Positions 18,270-27,167 of a stretch of 64,000 nucleotides of DNA are shown one piece after another. Source of the DNA: Parasphingorhabdus flavimaris (GTDB lineage: Bacteria > Pseudomonadota > Alphaproteobacteria > Sphingomonadales > Sphingomonadaceae); assembly GCF_013371215.1 (NCBI RefSeq), contig NZ_JABWMH010000001.1, positions 186,001 to 250,000 of the forward strand, read 5' to 3'. The notes under the pieces were generated by a model. The model had not been told where the DNA came from. It made no database searches and saw only the letters and a program-made list of their open reading frames with translations. Both the position numbers and the translations under genes were made by a program. Numbering within the stretch: position 1 is the first letter of the stretch; each line of letters opens with the position of its first letter.

Positions 18270-18402
18270 CGAAGCCTCCGCTGAATATACCGTATATTAA
18301 CCATATACCGTGCTAAAAAGTAAAGAATATTATCTCGCGCAGTTGCCTGAACCTGATCGCCCGACGCCCTGTTTCCGGTCCATGTGAGCCCCGATGAAAA
18401 TC

Positions 18403-19233
18403 CTATTCCGCTGGAACGTCGTCCGCCGGATTGCTGGCTTCTCCCCGTGCAAGCAATGCTGCTGCGCTGACCCCGACATCCTTGATGGTCCGCTCGGCGG
18501 TGCCGAGCTGCGGGACTACCTGGCCGTCGATGGTGACGGTCAGTGCATCGGGGCGTCCGGTCAAAATCTGGGGTTCATTGGCATCGGCGGGAACCGTGAA
18601 AGTTTCACCGGCCGTCATCTGGTTTTCGAACAGGCGTTTGCCCTCGGCGTCATAAATCTTCATCCACACCGTCTCGGTTGCGGTCAGGACCACGGTTCCG
18701 TCGCTGGACGGCGTGGTGCCGCTGCTCTCGATGGTCTGTGGATCGCTGTTTGCCGGTCCGGCTTCGGCTGCCGTGCCGCTATCTGCAACTTCGGTTATCT
18801 CGCCCGGATTGAGAATCAATGTGCGCCAGACCAGATAGCCGACGAGTACGAATATTCCGATCCCGGCAGCGGTCCACGCCAGATAGCGCGGGGGAATGCT
18901 GGAGGGATTGGCCGGAGCATAGCCGCTCATTTCGGGTTGATAGGCCCCGTGACCCTGTTCTTCCATTTCCTCGCGCAACTGGGTGCCGATCGACGCGTCG
19001 CTCAGCCCGACCGATCTGGCGAAAGATTTGGCAAAACCGATCGTGTAGGTTCGTCCGGGAAGAGCACCAAAGTCGCCGCTTTCGAGCGCCGCGAGATGGC
19101 GCTGGGGAATTCTGGTTTTCTTGGCAATCTCTTCCAGCGACATATCTTTCTGCTCGCGCGCCTGACGCAATAATGCGCCGGTGCTTTGCAGATGCGGTTC
19201 GACATTCTCGTCGTCTTTGGTTTCTTCGGCCAC
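18403..19233 (-). CDS. rodZ: RodZ-like membrane protein (HTH plus DUF4115)
   Basis: 276-residue protein with a cytoplasmic helix-turn-helix (about 20-85; LLRQAREQKDMSLEEIAKKTRIPQRHLAALE), one membrane helix (about 118-137; AAGIGIFVLVGYLVW) and a periplasmic DUF4115 beta-domain (WMKIYDAEGKRLFENQMTAGE). In E. coli RodZ this layout tethers MreB to the membrane and keeps rod shape. Here it lies between ptsP and cpoB rather than next to ispG. The 133-bp gap to cpoB suggests a separate promoter for the latter. Family assignment is good; a role in cell shape is inferred from the family. Confidence 0.85.
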   Translation of the reverse strand: MAEETKDDENVEPHLQSTGALLRQAREQKDMSLEEIAKKTRIPQRHLAALESGDFGALPGRTYTIGFAKSFARSVGLSDASIGTQLREEMEEQGHGAYQPEMSGYAPANPSSIPPRYLAWTAAGIGIFVLVGYLVWRTLILNPGEITEVADSGTAAEAGPANSDPQTIESSGTTPSSDGTVVLTATETVWMKIYDAEGKRLFENQMTAGETFTVPADANEPQILTGRPDALTVTIDGQVVPQLGTAERTIKDVGVSAAALLARGEASNPADDVPAE

Positions 19234-19406
19234 TCATTACTCCCTTGGCCGGATCATCTTGCGACCCTTTTCGCACGCCCCCGGATATTCCTAGAAAAAA
19301 GCCAGTTTGGACGGCAAAAGTCAATGGCTATCATGGTCGGTGTATCGCATTTTACGATTTTCTACGATTTGGTCGCAGCTTTGGCGTCCAAACGTCTGAT
19401 CGGCGA

Positions 19407-21689
19407 TCAGCCCAGGTCGACCTGATGCTTGTTTGCCCATTGTTCCAGACATATTCTCGGTTCCGCCGGGGCTTCCTTCAATATGGTTTGTATCTCCTGC
19501 CTCGCTTGGCCGAGATCCAGGGAACGCACCATCGCCTTGATCGGGCCAACCGAAGCCGGCGTGATCGACAGGTTGCGAACGCCCAGCCCCAATAGCGCCA
19601 GAGCATCAAGAGGGCGCCCGCCCATTTCTCCGCACACGCCGAGCGATATCCCCAGCCGTTCGGCATCGCCGGACACGCGGTGGATGAATCGGAGGATTGC
19701 CGGACTCATCCAGTCAAACCGTTCGGCCAGTCTCGGATTGCTCCGGTCGGCGGCGAACAGGAACTGGGTCAGGTCATTGGTGCCGATCGACAGGAAGTCG
19801 AGCCGGTCTGCCATCAGATCGAGGCATTCGGCCAGCGCCGGAACCTCGAGCATCGCGCCATAGCGGATTTGCGACGGCAGCATCTTCTTCTGGCCGCGCA
19901 GATATTCGCGCTGGGTTTCGAATACCGCCTTTGCTTCATCAAATTCCCATGGTTCCGCAACCATCGGGAACATGACGTTCAGCTTCCGTCCCGCGGCTGC
20001 CTCGATCAGGGCCCGAGCTTGCACTTTCATCAGGGCATCGCGTTCAAGCCCGATGCGGATGGCGCGCCAGCCCATCGCCGGATTGTCTTCCTTGGACTGA
20101 CTGGCCTGAAAATAGGGCAGGGGCTTGTCACCGCCGATATCGACGGTGCGGAATATCACCGGCTTGTCACCTGCGGCATCCAGCACATCGCGATAGAAAC
20201 GGGTCTGGGCGGTTCGACCCGGCATGGTCGCCGCGACGAGAAACTGGAATTCGGTCCGGAACAGCCCGATGCCGTCGGCGCCGGTGAGATTGAGCAGCGC
20301 CAGATCATCCCGCAGGCCGGCGTTGATATTGACGGTGATCCGCACGCCATCCTTGGTCACCGCTTCCTTGTCGCGCAGTTCGGAATAGGCCGCGCGCTTT
20401 TTCTGGCTGAGCTCCAGCTGCGCCTCGAACGCCTCCTCAACCGATGGTCCGGGCCGGACGAACACGACATTGTCATCAACATTGAGCAACAGATGATCGT
20501 CCTCCCGGACCACTTGCCGGATATTCTTGACCTGTCCGAGGATCGGGATGCCCATCGCGCGGGCAATGATCGTGACATGAGCGGTCAGCGAGCCTTCCTC
20601 GAGAACCACACCCTTCAACTTGCGTCGGTCATATTCGAGCAATTCTGCCGGGCCGAGATTGCGGGCGATCAGGATCGTGTCCTCGCGCAAACCCATTTTG
20701 GCTGCGGTGCCCATCTGGCCGGATACGGTGCGCAACAGCCGGTTGGCGAGATCTTCGAGATCGTGCATCCGCTCGGCGAGCAGCGGATCGTCGATCTGCC
20801 GCATCCGCATCCGTGTATGCTGCTGCACCCTTTCGATTGCGGCTTCGGCGGTCAGGCCGCTGTCGATCGCTTCGTTGATCCGCCGGCTCCAGCCTTCGTC
20901 ATAGGCGAACATCTTGTAGGTCTCGAGCACTTCCTCATGCTCGCCGCCGACCCCGAATTCCGCTTGACTGGTCATCTGGTCGATCTGGGCGCGCATCTTG
21001 TCGAATGCGGAATAGACGCGATGCCGTTCCGCCTCGGTATCTTCCGCCACCGTATGCTCGATTTTTACGCGCGGCTGATGAAAGACAGCGTGGCCGCTGG
21101 CCTTGCCCTTGACCAGTTGCAGGCCGCTGAGGCGATTGGCACCATTGTCGAGTGTCGCGGCTTCTCCCGCGATATTGTCATCGACGAAATCTGCGCTGCT
21201 GATCAGTTCCGACAATACCATCGCCGCGGTCTGAAACGCTTCGATCTCGACTTCGGAATAGCGGCGCGGTTCGACATGCTGGGCGCACAGGACGCCGATC
21301 GCCTGCTGGTTGCGGATGATCGGCACGCCGGCAAAGCTGTGAAATTTTTCCTCGCCGGTTTCCGGCCGGTACTGGAAATCCGGGTGGCTTGCCGCCTCGT
21401 CGAGATTCAGCGTCTCGACATTCTTGGCAATATAGCCGGTGAGGCCTTCGCCCATCGCCAATTTGGTCACGTGAACCGCTTCGGCGTTCAGGCCGCGGGT
21501 GGCGAACAGCTCCAATACGCCGTCCCGCCGCAAATAGATGGAACAGACTTCGCTGCTCACCGCCTCTGCGATCGTATCGACCACCTTGTTCAATTTTTTC
21601 TGGGCATTTCCGCGTGATGCCATGATCGCCCGCAACCCTGTCAGGATATTGCGAGCGGTCTTGGTACTGGCGGGATCGGTTGCGGGCAT
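19407..21689 (-). CDS. ptsP: Nitrogen PTS enzyme I (GAF domain)
   Basis: 760-residue phosphoenolpyruvate-protein phosphotransferase, first component of the regulatory PTS-Ntr chain (PtsP, NPr, EIIA-Ntr). An N-terminal GAF domain (about 20-170; EVCSIYLRRDGVLELFATRGL) senses small molecules. The phosphohistidine domain has EEGSLTAHVTIIARAMGIP, which keeps the active His but reads LTAH where classical enzyme I has TSH. The PEP-binding barrel includes GIGLFRTEFQF, RTVDIGGDKPLPY and the C-terminal GVCGEMGG. Transcription is on the minus strand, upstream of rodZ with a 173-bp gap. Other PTS-Ntr genes are not in this window. Confidence 0.95.
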   Translation of the reverse strand: MPATDPASTKTARNILTGLRAIMASRGNAQKKLNKVVDTIAEAVSSEVCSIYLRRDGVLELFATRGLNAEAVHVTKLAMGEGLTGYIAKNVETLNLDEAASHPDFQYRPETGEEKFHSFAGVPIIRNQQAIGVLCAQHVEPRRYSEVEIEAFQTAAMVLSELISSADFVDDNIAGEAATLDNGANRLSGLQLVKGKASGHAVFHQPRVKIEHTVAEDTEAERHRVYSAFDKMRAQIDQMTSQAEFGVGGEHEEVLETYKMFAYDEGWSRRINEAIDSGLTAEAAIERVQQHTRMRMRQIDDPLLAERMHDLEDLANRLLRTVSGQMGTAAKMGLREDTILIARNLGPAELLEYDRRKLKGVVLEEGSLTAHVTIIARAMGIPILGQVKNIRQVVREDDHLLLNVDDNVVFVRPGPSVEEAFEAQLELSQKKRAAYSELRDKEAVTKDGVRITVNINAGLRDDLALLNLTGADGIGLFRTEFQFLVAATMPGRTAQTRFYRDVLDAAGDKPVIFRTVDIGGDKPLPYFQASQSKEDNPAMGWRAIRIGLERDALMKVQARALIEAAAGRKLNVMFPMVAEPWEFDEAKAVFETQREYLRGQKKMLPSQIRYGAMLEVPALAECLDLMADRLDFLSIGTNDLTQFLFAADRSNPRLAERFDWMSPAILRFIHRVSGDAERLGISLGVCGEMGGRPLDALALLGLGVRNLSITPASVGPIKAMVRSLDLGQARQEIQTILKEAPAEPRICLEQWANKHQVDLG

Positions 21690-21792
21690 GACGTTCGCCT
21701 AGCAGAAAGGCCCGCGAAGCGCGATATCGAAAAGCGGCCTGTTGGTGAGAATGAATCCGGTCTGGCCACCAGGTTCGAACGATGTCAGGGAA

Positions 21793-21951
21793 TCAGGCTG
21801 AATCCAGCAATTCTTCTTTCAGCCGAAGCTTCTCTTTTTTGAGACTGTGGATTCGAATCGTGTCGGGAAGCGGTCGTGTTTCTTCTTCATTGATCTTGCG
21901 GTCCAGTGCTTCGTGCTTGGTGCGCAATGCTGACATGTGATTCTTATCCAT
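21793..21951 (-). CDS. YdcH-family (DUF465) small protein
   Basis: 52-residue helical protein of the DUF465/YdcH family: a short helical hairpin with SALRTKHEALDRKINEEE and the basic second helix IHSLKKEKLRLKEEL. The function of the family is unknown. GAGGAGAT stands 7 nt before the ATG at 21951; the longer open frame upstream has no support. A divergent paralogue begins at 22139, so this is a head-to-head DUF465 pair. Confidence 0.85.
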   Translation of the reverse strand: MDKNHMSALRTKHEALDRKINEEETRPLPDTIRIHSLKKEKLRLKEELLDSA

Positions 21952-22043
21952 TAAGATCTCCTCAAAACTGTTGATTTTGAAATTGAAAGAGGACGAACGC
22001 TTCCTTTCATGCTGCAGCCGCCAAAATCTGCTGGCGGTCATGG

Positions 22044-22083
22044 TTGACGGTTTTATTGTCTTGGTTTCGACATGAACCGTCAA
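22044..22083. promoter_or_regulatory. Inverted repeat / promoter elements between the divergent DUF465 genes
   Basis: TTGACGGTT (22044-22052) and AACCGTCAA (22075-22083) form a perfect 9-bp inverted repeat spaced by 22 bp. Each arm carries a -35-like TTGACG. On the minus strand the arm at 22083 is followed after 17 bp by GACAAT (22060-22055), a fair -10 for the gene at 21951. On the plus strand no equally good -10 is seen. Confidence 0.5.
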
Positions 22084-22138
22084 TAGAAGCAAGATTGCAA
22101 AATTGTTGCAGTGGCGCAAGGGGTGAGATTGAACCATA

Positions 22139-22342
22139 ATGGGTATGAGCGATGAAGAGTTGCAATTGCGGCTTGAACTGCTGAAAGTTGAACATCGCGA
22201 TCTCGATGAAGCCATTGCCGCGCTGGTCGATGCCGGCAATCCGGATCAGCTCCGGGTAGCCCGTCTGAAGAAAAGAAAATTGCAATTGCGCGACCGGATC
22301 ATTCTGCTCGAGAATCAGCTCATTCCCGACATCATAGCCTGA
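22139..22342 (+). CDS. YdcH-family (DUF465) small protein, second copy
   Basis: 67-residue helical protein similar in layout to the divergent gene at 21951: ELQLRLELLKVEHRDLDEAIAAL, then a turn (GNPDQLRVARLKKRKLQLRDRI) and a conserved basic KKRKLQLRD block. The start may be the ATG at 22139 or the one at 22145. GGGGTGAG lies about 12-18 nt upstream. Function unknown. It lies 158 bp before rcdA on the same strand. Confidence 0.85.
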   Translation: MGMSDEELQLRLELLKVEHRDLDEAIAALVDAGNPDQLRVARLKKRKLQLRDRIILLENQLIPDIIA

Positions 22343-22500
22343 TCCCGCGCAATTGCGCGGGATGGTGAATCGTTAACCATCGCTGTCCACCAGTTAATCC
22401 CCGTGACGTCTGCGTATCAGTTTGGAACAGGCCTATTCGCGTCGGTCTCGAGCCCGATTTAACCTGTCCAACATCGCGAATTTTCTGCTACTGGGCAAAT

Positions 22501-22956
22501 ATGGCAGATCGTCAATCACTCCTAACGCAGAAATTGCTGGACGCACTTTATACCGAAGCGATGGTGCTCGCGGACGAAGCGCGTTCCTATTTTGAATCGG
22601 GCCGCTTCAACGAAGAATGTGATGATGACGTCAATCTGGCCGTGTCCTTTTCCTGTGAGTCGCTGAAAGTGACCACGAGACTGATGCATTGCATCGCCTG
22701 GCTGCTAAACCAGAAAGCCTTGCACAGCGGCGAATTGACCGAAGGCGAAATGTGGAACCATGATCGCGCGCTCGGCTATGCGCCGGCGACCGACCAGCCG
22801 ATGGCCGACCGCTTTCCGCAGGAAGCCCGCCAGATCATCATGGCCAGCGAGGAATTGTTCCAGCGCCTGCAACGTCTGTCGTCGCGGCTGCAGCGTGAAA
22901 TGGAAGCTGAGTCGGCGGTCCAGGACATGTTCCGCCGACTGCAAAGCAGCTTCTGA
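22501..22956 (+). CDS. rcdA: DUF1465 protein, RcdA homologue (CtrA degradation adaptor)
   Basis: 151-residue helical protein of the DUF1465 family. The Caulobacter member, RcdA, helps deliver the cell-cycle master regulator CtrA to ClpXP. Family features visible here are LLDALYTEAMVLADEARSYF near the N-terminus, ESLKVTTRLMHCIAWLLNQKA, and a C-terminal helix LYQRLQRLSSRLQ-like stretch (ELFQRLQRLSSRL). Transfer of the Caulobacter role to this organism is inference. It ends 15 bp before a convergent gene. Confidence 0.85.
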   Translation: MADRQSLLTQKLLDALYTEAMVLADEARSYFESGRFNEECDDDVNLAVSFSCESLKVTTRLMHCIAWLLNQKALHSGELTEGEMWNHDRALGYAPATDQPMADRFPQEARQIIMASEELFQRLQRLSSRLQREMEAESAVQDMFRRLQSSF

Positions 22957-22971
22957 TCCGGGCTTGGCCGA

Positions 22972-24099
22972 TCAGGCCGAAGCCGTCTCTTTTTCTTCCA
23001 TTGCCGGATAATCGATATATCCTTCTGGCCCCTGGCTGTACCAGGTCGGGGTGAAGTCGATCGGGTTGAGATCGGCGCCTGCGCGGAAGCGTTCGGGCAG
23101 ATCGGGGTTGGTCATGAACGTCCGGCCAAAGCTGATCGCATCGGCCTTGCCGTCGGCCAGAGCCGCTGTTGCATTGTCATAGAAATAGTCGCTGTTGAGC
23201 ACCAGCGGGCCTTTGAAAACCGGCCGGATATCGGGGCTGACCGGCGGAATATCGGTATTGCCATAGGTGCCGTGGGCAGGCGGCTCGCGCAGTTCGAGAA
23301 AGGCGATGCCGATCTGGTCGAGCAATTTTGCCGCTGCGGTAAAGGTTTCCACCGGAGTCGCGTCATCGGCGCCCTGGGAATCGCCATTGGGGGACAGGCG
23401 CACGGCAACCCGGTCGCTGCCCCAGACGTCGACCAGCCGCTGGGTGACTTCGCCGAGCAGCCGGATACGGTTCTCGATCGGTCCGCCATATTCGTCGGTC
23501 CGCAAATTGGTGCCGGACCGGATGAACTGGTCAATCAGATATCCGTTGGCGGCGTGCAGCTGCACACCGTCAAATCCGGCCTTCTTGGCATTTTCTGCCG
23601 CCTTTTGATAATCGTCGAGCAGGCCCGGGATTTCCGATACTTCGAGCGGGCGGGCTTCTTCATAATCCCGTTTGCCCTGATAGGTGCGGACGCTGCCCGG
23701 CGCGGTCGTGGCGGAAGCCGAGACCGGCTTCTCGCCGCCGAGGAAATCGGGGTGGACGATCCGGCCCATGTGCCACAACTGGCAGATGATCTTGCCACCG
23801 GCCTTGTGGACCCGCTCGATGACCGGCTTCCACGCTTCGGTCTGCTCGTCGGTCCAGATGCCGGGCGCGAATGGCGTGCCGAGGCCTTGCTGGCTGATTC
23901 CGGTGGCTTCGGAGATGATCACGCCGGCGCCGGCGCGCTGGGCATAATATTCGCCCATGATCGGTGTCGGAACATGTTCCATGGTCGCGCGGCAGCGGGT
24001 CAGGGGGGCCATGAACATCCGGTTGGAGGATATAATGGCGCCGACGGTGATGGGATCGAATAATGTGGTCAAGATGGAATTCCCTGAAGCAAGAGGCAT
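22972..24099 (-). CDS. Old yellow enzyme family alkene reductase
   Basis: 375-residue FMN-dependent NAD(P)H oxidoreductase that reduces activated C=C bonds, and often nitroesters or quinones. Typical motifs are MAPLTRCRA at the N-terminus, ICQLWHMGRIVHPDF, the substrate-binding His-x-x-Asn in QLHAANGYLIDQF near 180, the LRTDEYGGPIENRIRLL signature, and ISFGRTFMTNPDLPERF at the C-terminus. It belongs with NemA/XenB-type enzymes by length and motif. The natural substrate is not known. It is divergent from COQ9. Confidence 0.93.
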   Translation of the reverse strand: MPLASGNSILTTLFDPITVGAIISSNRMFMAPLTRCRATMEHVPTPIMGEYYAQRAGAGVIISEATGISQQGLGTPFAPGIWTDEQTEAWKPVIERVHKAGGKIICQLWHMGRIVHPDFLGGEKPVSASATTAPGSVRTYQGKRDYEEARPLEVSEIPGLLDDYQKAAENAKKAGFDGVQLHAANGYLIDQFIRSGTNLRTDEYGGPIENRIRLLGEVTQRLVDVWGSDRVAVRLSPNGDSQGADDATPVETFTAAAKLLDQIGIAFLELREPPAHGTYGNTDIPPVSPDIRPVFKGPLVLNSDYFYDNATAALADGKADAISFGRTFMTNPDLPERFRAGADLNPIDFTPTWYSQGPEGYIDYPAMEEKETASA

Positions 24100-24202
24100 G
24101 AATTGTTAATCAGACAGTTAAGATGCACGTGGTTCAAATGCAATGGTTTGAAACCAAGCAATTTCTGTCTATATTGAAAGCTCTGATTTCAAAGGAACTG
24201 TC

Positions 24203-24868
24203 ATGCCCGTATCGCTTCCCGAAGATCCGACCCTGGACGAGGTCCGGTCCTTCCTCGCTGGCGGGCTGGCCGCGCAGGCAGCATTTGACGGCTGGAACGA
24301 GACGGCAGTGCTGGCGGCAGCGGAACAGGCCGGGGTTGATCCTGATCTCGCAAGACTCGCGTTTAACGATGGTCCGGTCGACATGATCGATGCCTGGTTT
24401 CAGGCGATTGATGCGAAAATGGCAGCGAAATATAGCGCCGAAGAACTCGCAGGAATGAAAATACGGGAGCGGATCAAGGCGCTGGTCGAGGCGCGGCTGG
24501 AGGCGCTTGAATCCGATCGCGAAGGGTTGCGGCGGGCTCTGGCGATCCTGGCGGCTCCGCCCCATCTGCGCAAGGCCGCAAAAATGGGCTGGCGCGCGGC
24601 CGACAAGATGTGGCGGCTCGCCGGCGACACCGCGACCGACTATAACCATTATACCAAGCGCACCCTGTTGTCCGGCGTCTATGGCAGCACGATCAGCGTG
24701 TTTCTGGATGATGAAAGCGAGGGCTATTCCGAGACCCGCGCGTTTCTGGATCGCAGGATCGAAAATGTCATGCAGTTCGAAAAGGTCAAGGCCAGGGTCA
24801 CCGGCCGGGGTGGTGACGGTTTCAGCATGGCGCGCTTTGTCGGGCGGCTGCGCTATCGCGGCGCGTGA
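24203..24868 (+). CDS. COQ9 family protein
   Basis: 221-residue COQ9-type protein, related in fold to TetR regulators but binding lipids instead of DNA. In eukaryotes and alphaproteobacteria COQ9 supports the ubiquinone hydroxylase COQ7. The recognisable block is LAAPPHLRKAAKMGWRAADKMWRLAGD followed by DYNHYTKRTLL, which carries the W-x-x-x-D-T and YTKR features of the family. It precedes feoA by 120 bp, with a Fur-like site between, so it is probably its own transcription unit. Confidence 0.92.
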   Translation: MPVSLPEDPTLDEVRSFLAGGLAAQAAFDGWNETAVLAAAEQAGVDPDLARLAFNDGPVDMIDAWFQAIDAKMAAKYSAEELAGMKIRERIKALVEARLEALESDREGLRRALAILAAPPHLRKAAKMGWRAADKMWRLAGDTATDYNHYTKRTLLSGVYGSTISVFLDDESEGYSETRAFLDRRIENVMQFEKVKARVTGRGGDGFSMARFVGRLRYRGA

Positions 24869-24944
24869 CAAAAGCCGGCTGGCCGGAATTTGCAGCGGCT
24901 CCTGCAGAGCGCAAAACCCAGAAAAAGACTCGCCAAGATAAATC

Positions 24945-24963
24945 AATAATGATAATCAGTCGC
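24945..24963 (+). promoter_or_regulatory. Fur-box-like sequence upstream of feoA
   Basis: AATAATGATAATCAGTCGC matches the classical 19-bp Fur consensus GATAATGATAATCATTATC at 14 positions. The left half is nearly perfect. It lies 26 bp before the feoA start, in the place expected for an iron-responsive operator. Binding by Fur is inferred. Confidence 0.65.
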
Positions 24964-24988
24964 AATTAGTAAAATCGAGTTGCGATAT

Positions 24989-25258
24989 ATGTCAATAGCC
25001 ACAACCCTGGACCAGCTGTCACTGAAGCAAAATGCTGAAATCGTGGCGATCGACTGGGCTGCCATCTCCGAAAGCGAAGGCCGTCGTCTGCGGGCGCTGG
25101 GCATCGATGAAGGCATCGCGGTCGAAAAACTCCACAAGGGAATGTTTGGCTTGAACGACCCGATTGCGCTGAAAGTCGGACGGATGATGATCGCGGTGCG
25201 CAAGTCGCATGCGCAGGCGATATCGGTTGCATTGATACCGGTAACGATCCCCGCCTGA
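24989..25258 (+). CDS. feoA: Ferrous iron transport protein A
   Basis: 89-residue SH3-like protein that works with the FeoB transporter in Fe2+ uptake. The fold is seen in LDQLSLKQNAEIVAIDW, SEGRRLRALGIDEGIAVEKLHKG and LKVGRMMIAVRKSHAQAISV, the usual FeoA spacing. The ATG at 24989 is preferred over a TTG three codons earlier. The stop lies 3 bp before feoB, so the pair is one operon. Regulation by the Fur-like site upstream is likely. Confidence 0.93.
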   Translation: MSIATTLDQLSLKQNAEIVAIDWAAISESEGRRLRALGIDEGIAVEKLHKGMFGLNDPIALKVGRMMIAVRKSHAQAISVALIPVTIPA

Positions 25259-25261
25259 TCC

Positions 25262-27121
25262 ATGACCCAATCTGCTCCTCTCATTGCCCTCGCGGGCAAC
25301 CCCAATTCGGGCAAAAGCGCCCTGTTCAACGCCCTCACCGGAGCGCGGCAGAAGATCGCCAATTATCCCGGCGTTACGGTTGAACGCAAATCCGGTCATT
25401 TCGCCTTTGCCGACGGCCGGCCGGCCGAGCTGGTCGACTTGCCGGGCAGCTACAGTCTCGATCCGACCAGTCCCGACGAGGAAGTAACCCGCAACGTCAT
25501 CACCGGGCTGCAACAGGGGGAGCGCAAACCCGACGCGATCATCATCGTGCTCGATGCGGCCAATCTCGACAATCATTTGCGCTTCGCGCTCGAAGTCATC
25601 GCGCTGGGCCAGCCGGTGGTCGTGGCGCTCAACATGATGGATCTCGCGGAACGCGACGGTCTGACCCTTGACCCTGCAAAACTTTCCGAAGCCCTGGGTG
25701 TCCCGGTTGTCCCGACCGTAGCGGTGCGCCGGCGCGGGCTCGAAGAATTGTCGGCGGCGCTGGAAAACCGCCTCCTGCAAAAAGACAGCGCACCCCAGCC
25801 GGTGGTCAGCAAGACACGCGATCACGGCTTGCGCAAACAGGCCAAGCTGATCGCCAATCAGGTGATCATCTCCGAAACCGCTGGCCGGCGCTGGTCGGAG
25901 CGGGCGGACAGCCTGTTCCTGCATCCCTTTGCCGGCCCGTTGATCCTGTTCGCGATTTTGTTCGTCATGTTTCAGGCGGTTTTTGCCTGGTCGGAGGCGC
26001 CGATCGGCCTGATCGAGAGCGCCAGCGAATGGGTTGCGGGCACCGTCGAATCCAACATGGCACCGGGCTTTCTGCGCGATTTCATTATCGAAGGGGCGAT
26101 CGCCGGCGTCGGGTCGGTTGTCGTGTTCCTCCCGCAGATTTTGATCCTGTTTCTGTTCATCCTGCTGCTCGAAGCCAGCGGTTACATGACCCGCGCTGCC
26201 TTCATCATGGACCGCATGATGGCCAGCGTCGGCCTGTCCGGCCGCAGCTTCATTCCGCTGCTTTCCTCTTTCGCCTGCGCCATTCCAGGCATCATGGCGA
26301 CGCGCAGTATCTCCGATCCCGGAGACCGGCTGACCACGATATTGGTGGCGCCTCTGATGACCTGTTCGGCGCGGCTTCCGGTCTATGCGATCATCATCGG
26401 CGCGTTCATTCCGCCAACCGTCGTCGGGCCGGGCATCGGGTTGCAGGGTCTGGTATTGTTCGGACTCTATGTGTTCGGCATTGTCGGCGCGATGATCGTT
26501 GCGCTGGTACTGCGCTCGACCGTGACCAAGGGTCCGAATAGCGGCTTTCTGATGGAAATGCCGAAATATCAGCTGCCCAGAATGAAGGACGTGTTGATCG
26601 GCCTGTGGCAGCGCGCCTGGATTTTCATGCGCCGGGCGGGAACGATCATCTTTGCCGCCACCGTGGTCCTGTGGCTGCTGCTCACTTTTCCGAAAGTGCC
26701 GGAAGACAGCGGAATGAGCCAGGTGGACTATAGTGTCGCCGGACGGATCGCCAACGTCATCACCCCGGCGGTCGAACCCATTGGCTTCAATCGCGATATC
26801 GCACTGGCCCTGATCCCGGCAATGGCGGCTCGCGAGGTCGCGGTTGCGGCTTTGGCCACCACTTACGCGATCGACGCGCCGGACGAAGAGGCAGAGGCCA
26901 AATCGCTGACCGAGCGCCTGCAAAGCCGCTGGTCGCTGCCGACGGCTCTCGCTTTTCTCGCCTGGTTCGTCTTTGCGCCGCAATGCATCTCGACCATTGC
27001 CGTGACCAAGCGCGAAACCAACGGCTGGAAGTGGCCGATGTTCATGCTCGCCTATCTTTTTGCGCTCGCCTATGTCGCAGCCGGTATTACATATTGGAGT
27101 GCTGTCGCCCTCGGTCTATAG
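25262..27121 (+). CDS. feoB: Ferrous iron transporter B
   Basis: 619-residue GTPase-coupled inner-membrane Fe2+ transporter. The N-terminal G domain has G1 GNPNSGKS (12-19), G3 DLPGSYSL, and NMMD in the G4 position. The membrane part has the duplicated gate motifs, with Cys in SFACAIPGIMATR and in APLMTCSARLPVY, and about ten hydrophobic segments. It is shorter than E. coli FeoB (773) and appears to have a reduced spacer domain, which is usual for this group. ssb follows 46 bp later and may be read through. Confidence 0.97.
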   Translation: MTQSAPLIALAGNPNSGKSALFNALTGARQKIANYPGVTVERKSGHFAFADGRPAELVDLPGSYSLDPTSPDEEVTRNVITGLQQGERKPDAIIIVLDAANLDNHLRFALEVIALGQPVVVALNMMDLAERDGLTLDPAKLSEALGVPVVPTVAVRRRGLEELSAALENRLLQKDSAPQPVVSKTRDHGLRKQAKLIANQVIISETAGRRWSERADSLFLHPFAGPLILFAILFVMFQAVFAWSEAPIGLIESASEWVAGTVESNMAPGFLRDFIIEGAIAGVGSVVVFLPQILILFLFILLLEASGYMTRAAFIMDRMMASVGLSGRSFIPLLSSFACAIPGIMATRSISDPGDRLTTILVAPLMTCSARLPVYAIIIGAFIPPTVVGPGIGLQGLVLFGLYVFGIVGAMIVALVLRSTVTKGPNSGFLMEMPKYQLPRMKDVLIGLWQRAWIFMRRAGTIIFAATVVLWLLLTFPKVPEDSGMSQVDYSVAGRIANVITPAVEPIGFNRDIALALIPAMAAREVAVAALATTYAIDAPDEEAEAKSLTERLQSRWSLPTALAFLAWFVFAPQCISTIAVTKRETNGWKWPMFMLAYLFALAYVAAGITYWSAVALGL

Positions 27122-27167
27122 AGTTCCCAAGAATCGATAATCACGTAATATTTTTGGGGAATTTGAA

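Noticed and set aside
18285-18310. Two ATATACCG copies 18 bp apart as an operator
   Set aside because: Short, AT-rich and in a probable promoter region; no palindrome, no other copies noticed.
19680-21617. 645-codon plus-strand frame
   Set aside because: Antisense to ptsP, which has complete enzyme I motifs.
25019-26983. 654-codon minus-strand frame
   Set aside because: Antisense to feoAB; Arg/Asp/Gln-rich without recognisable features.
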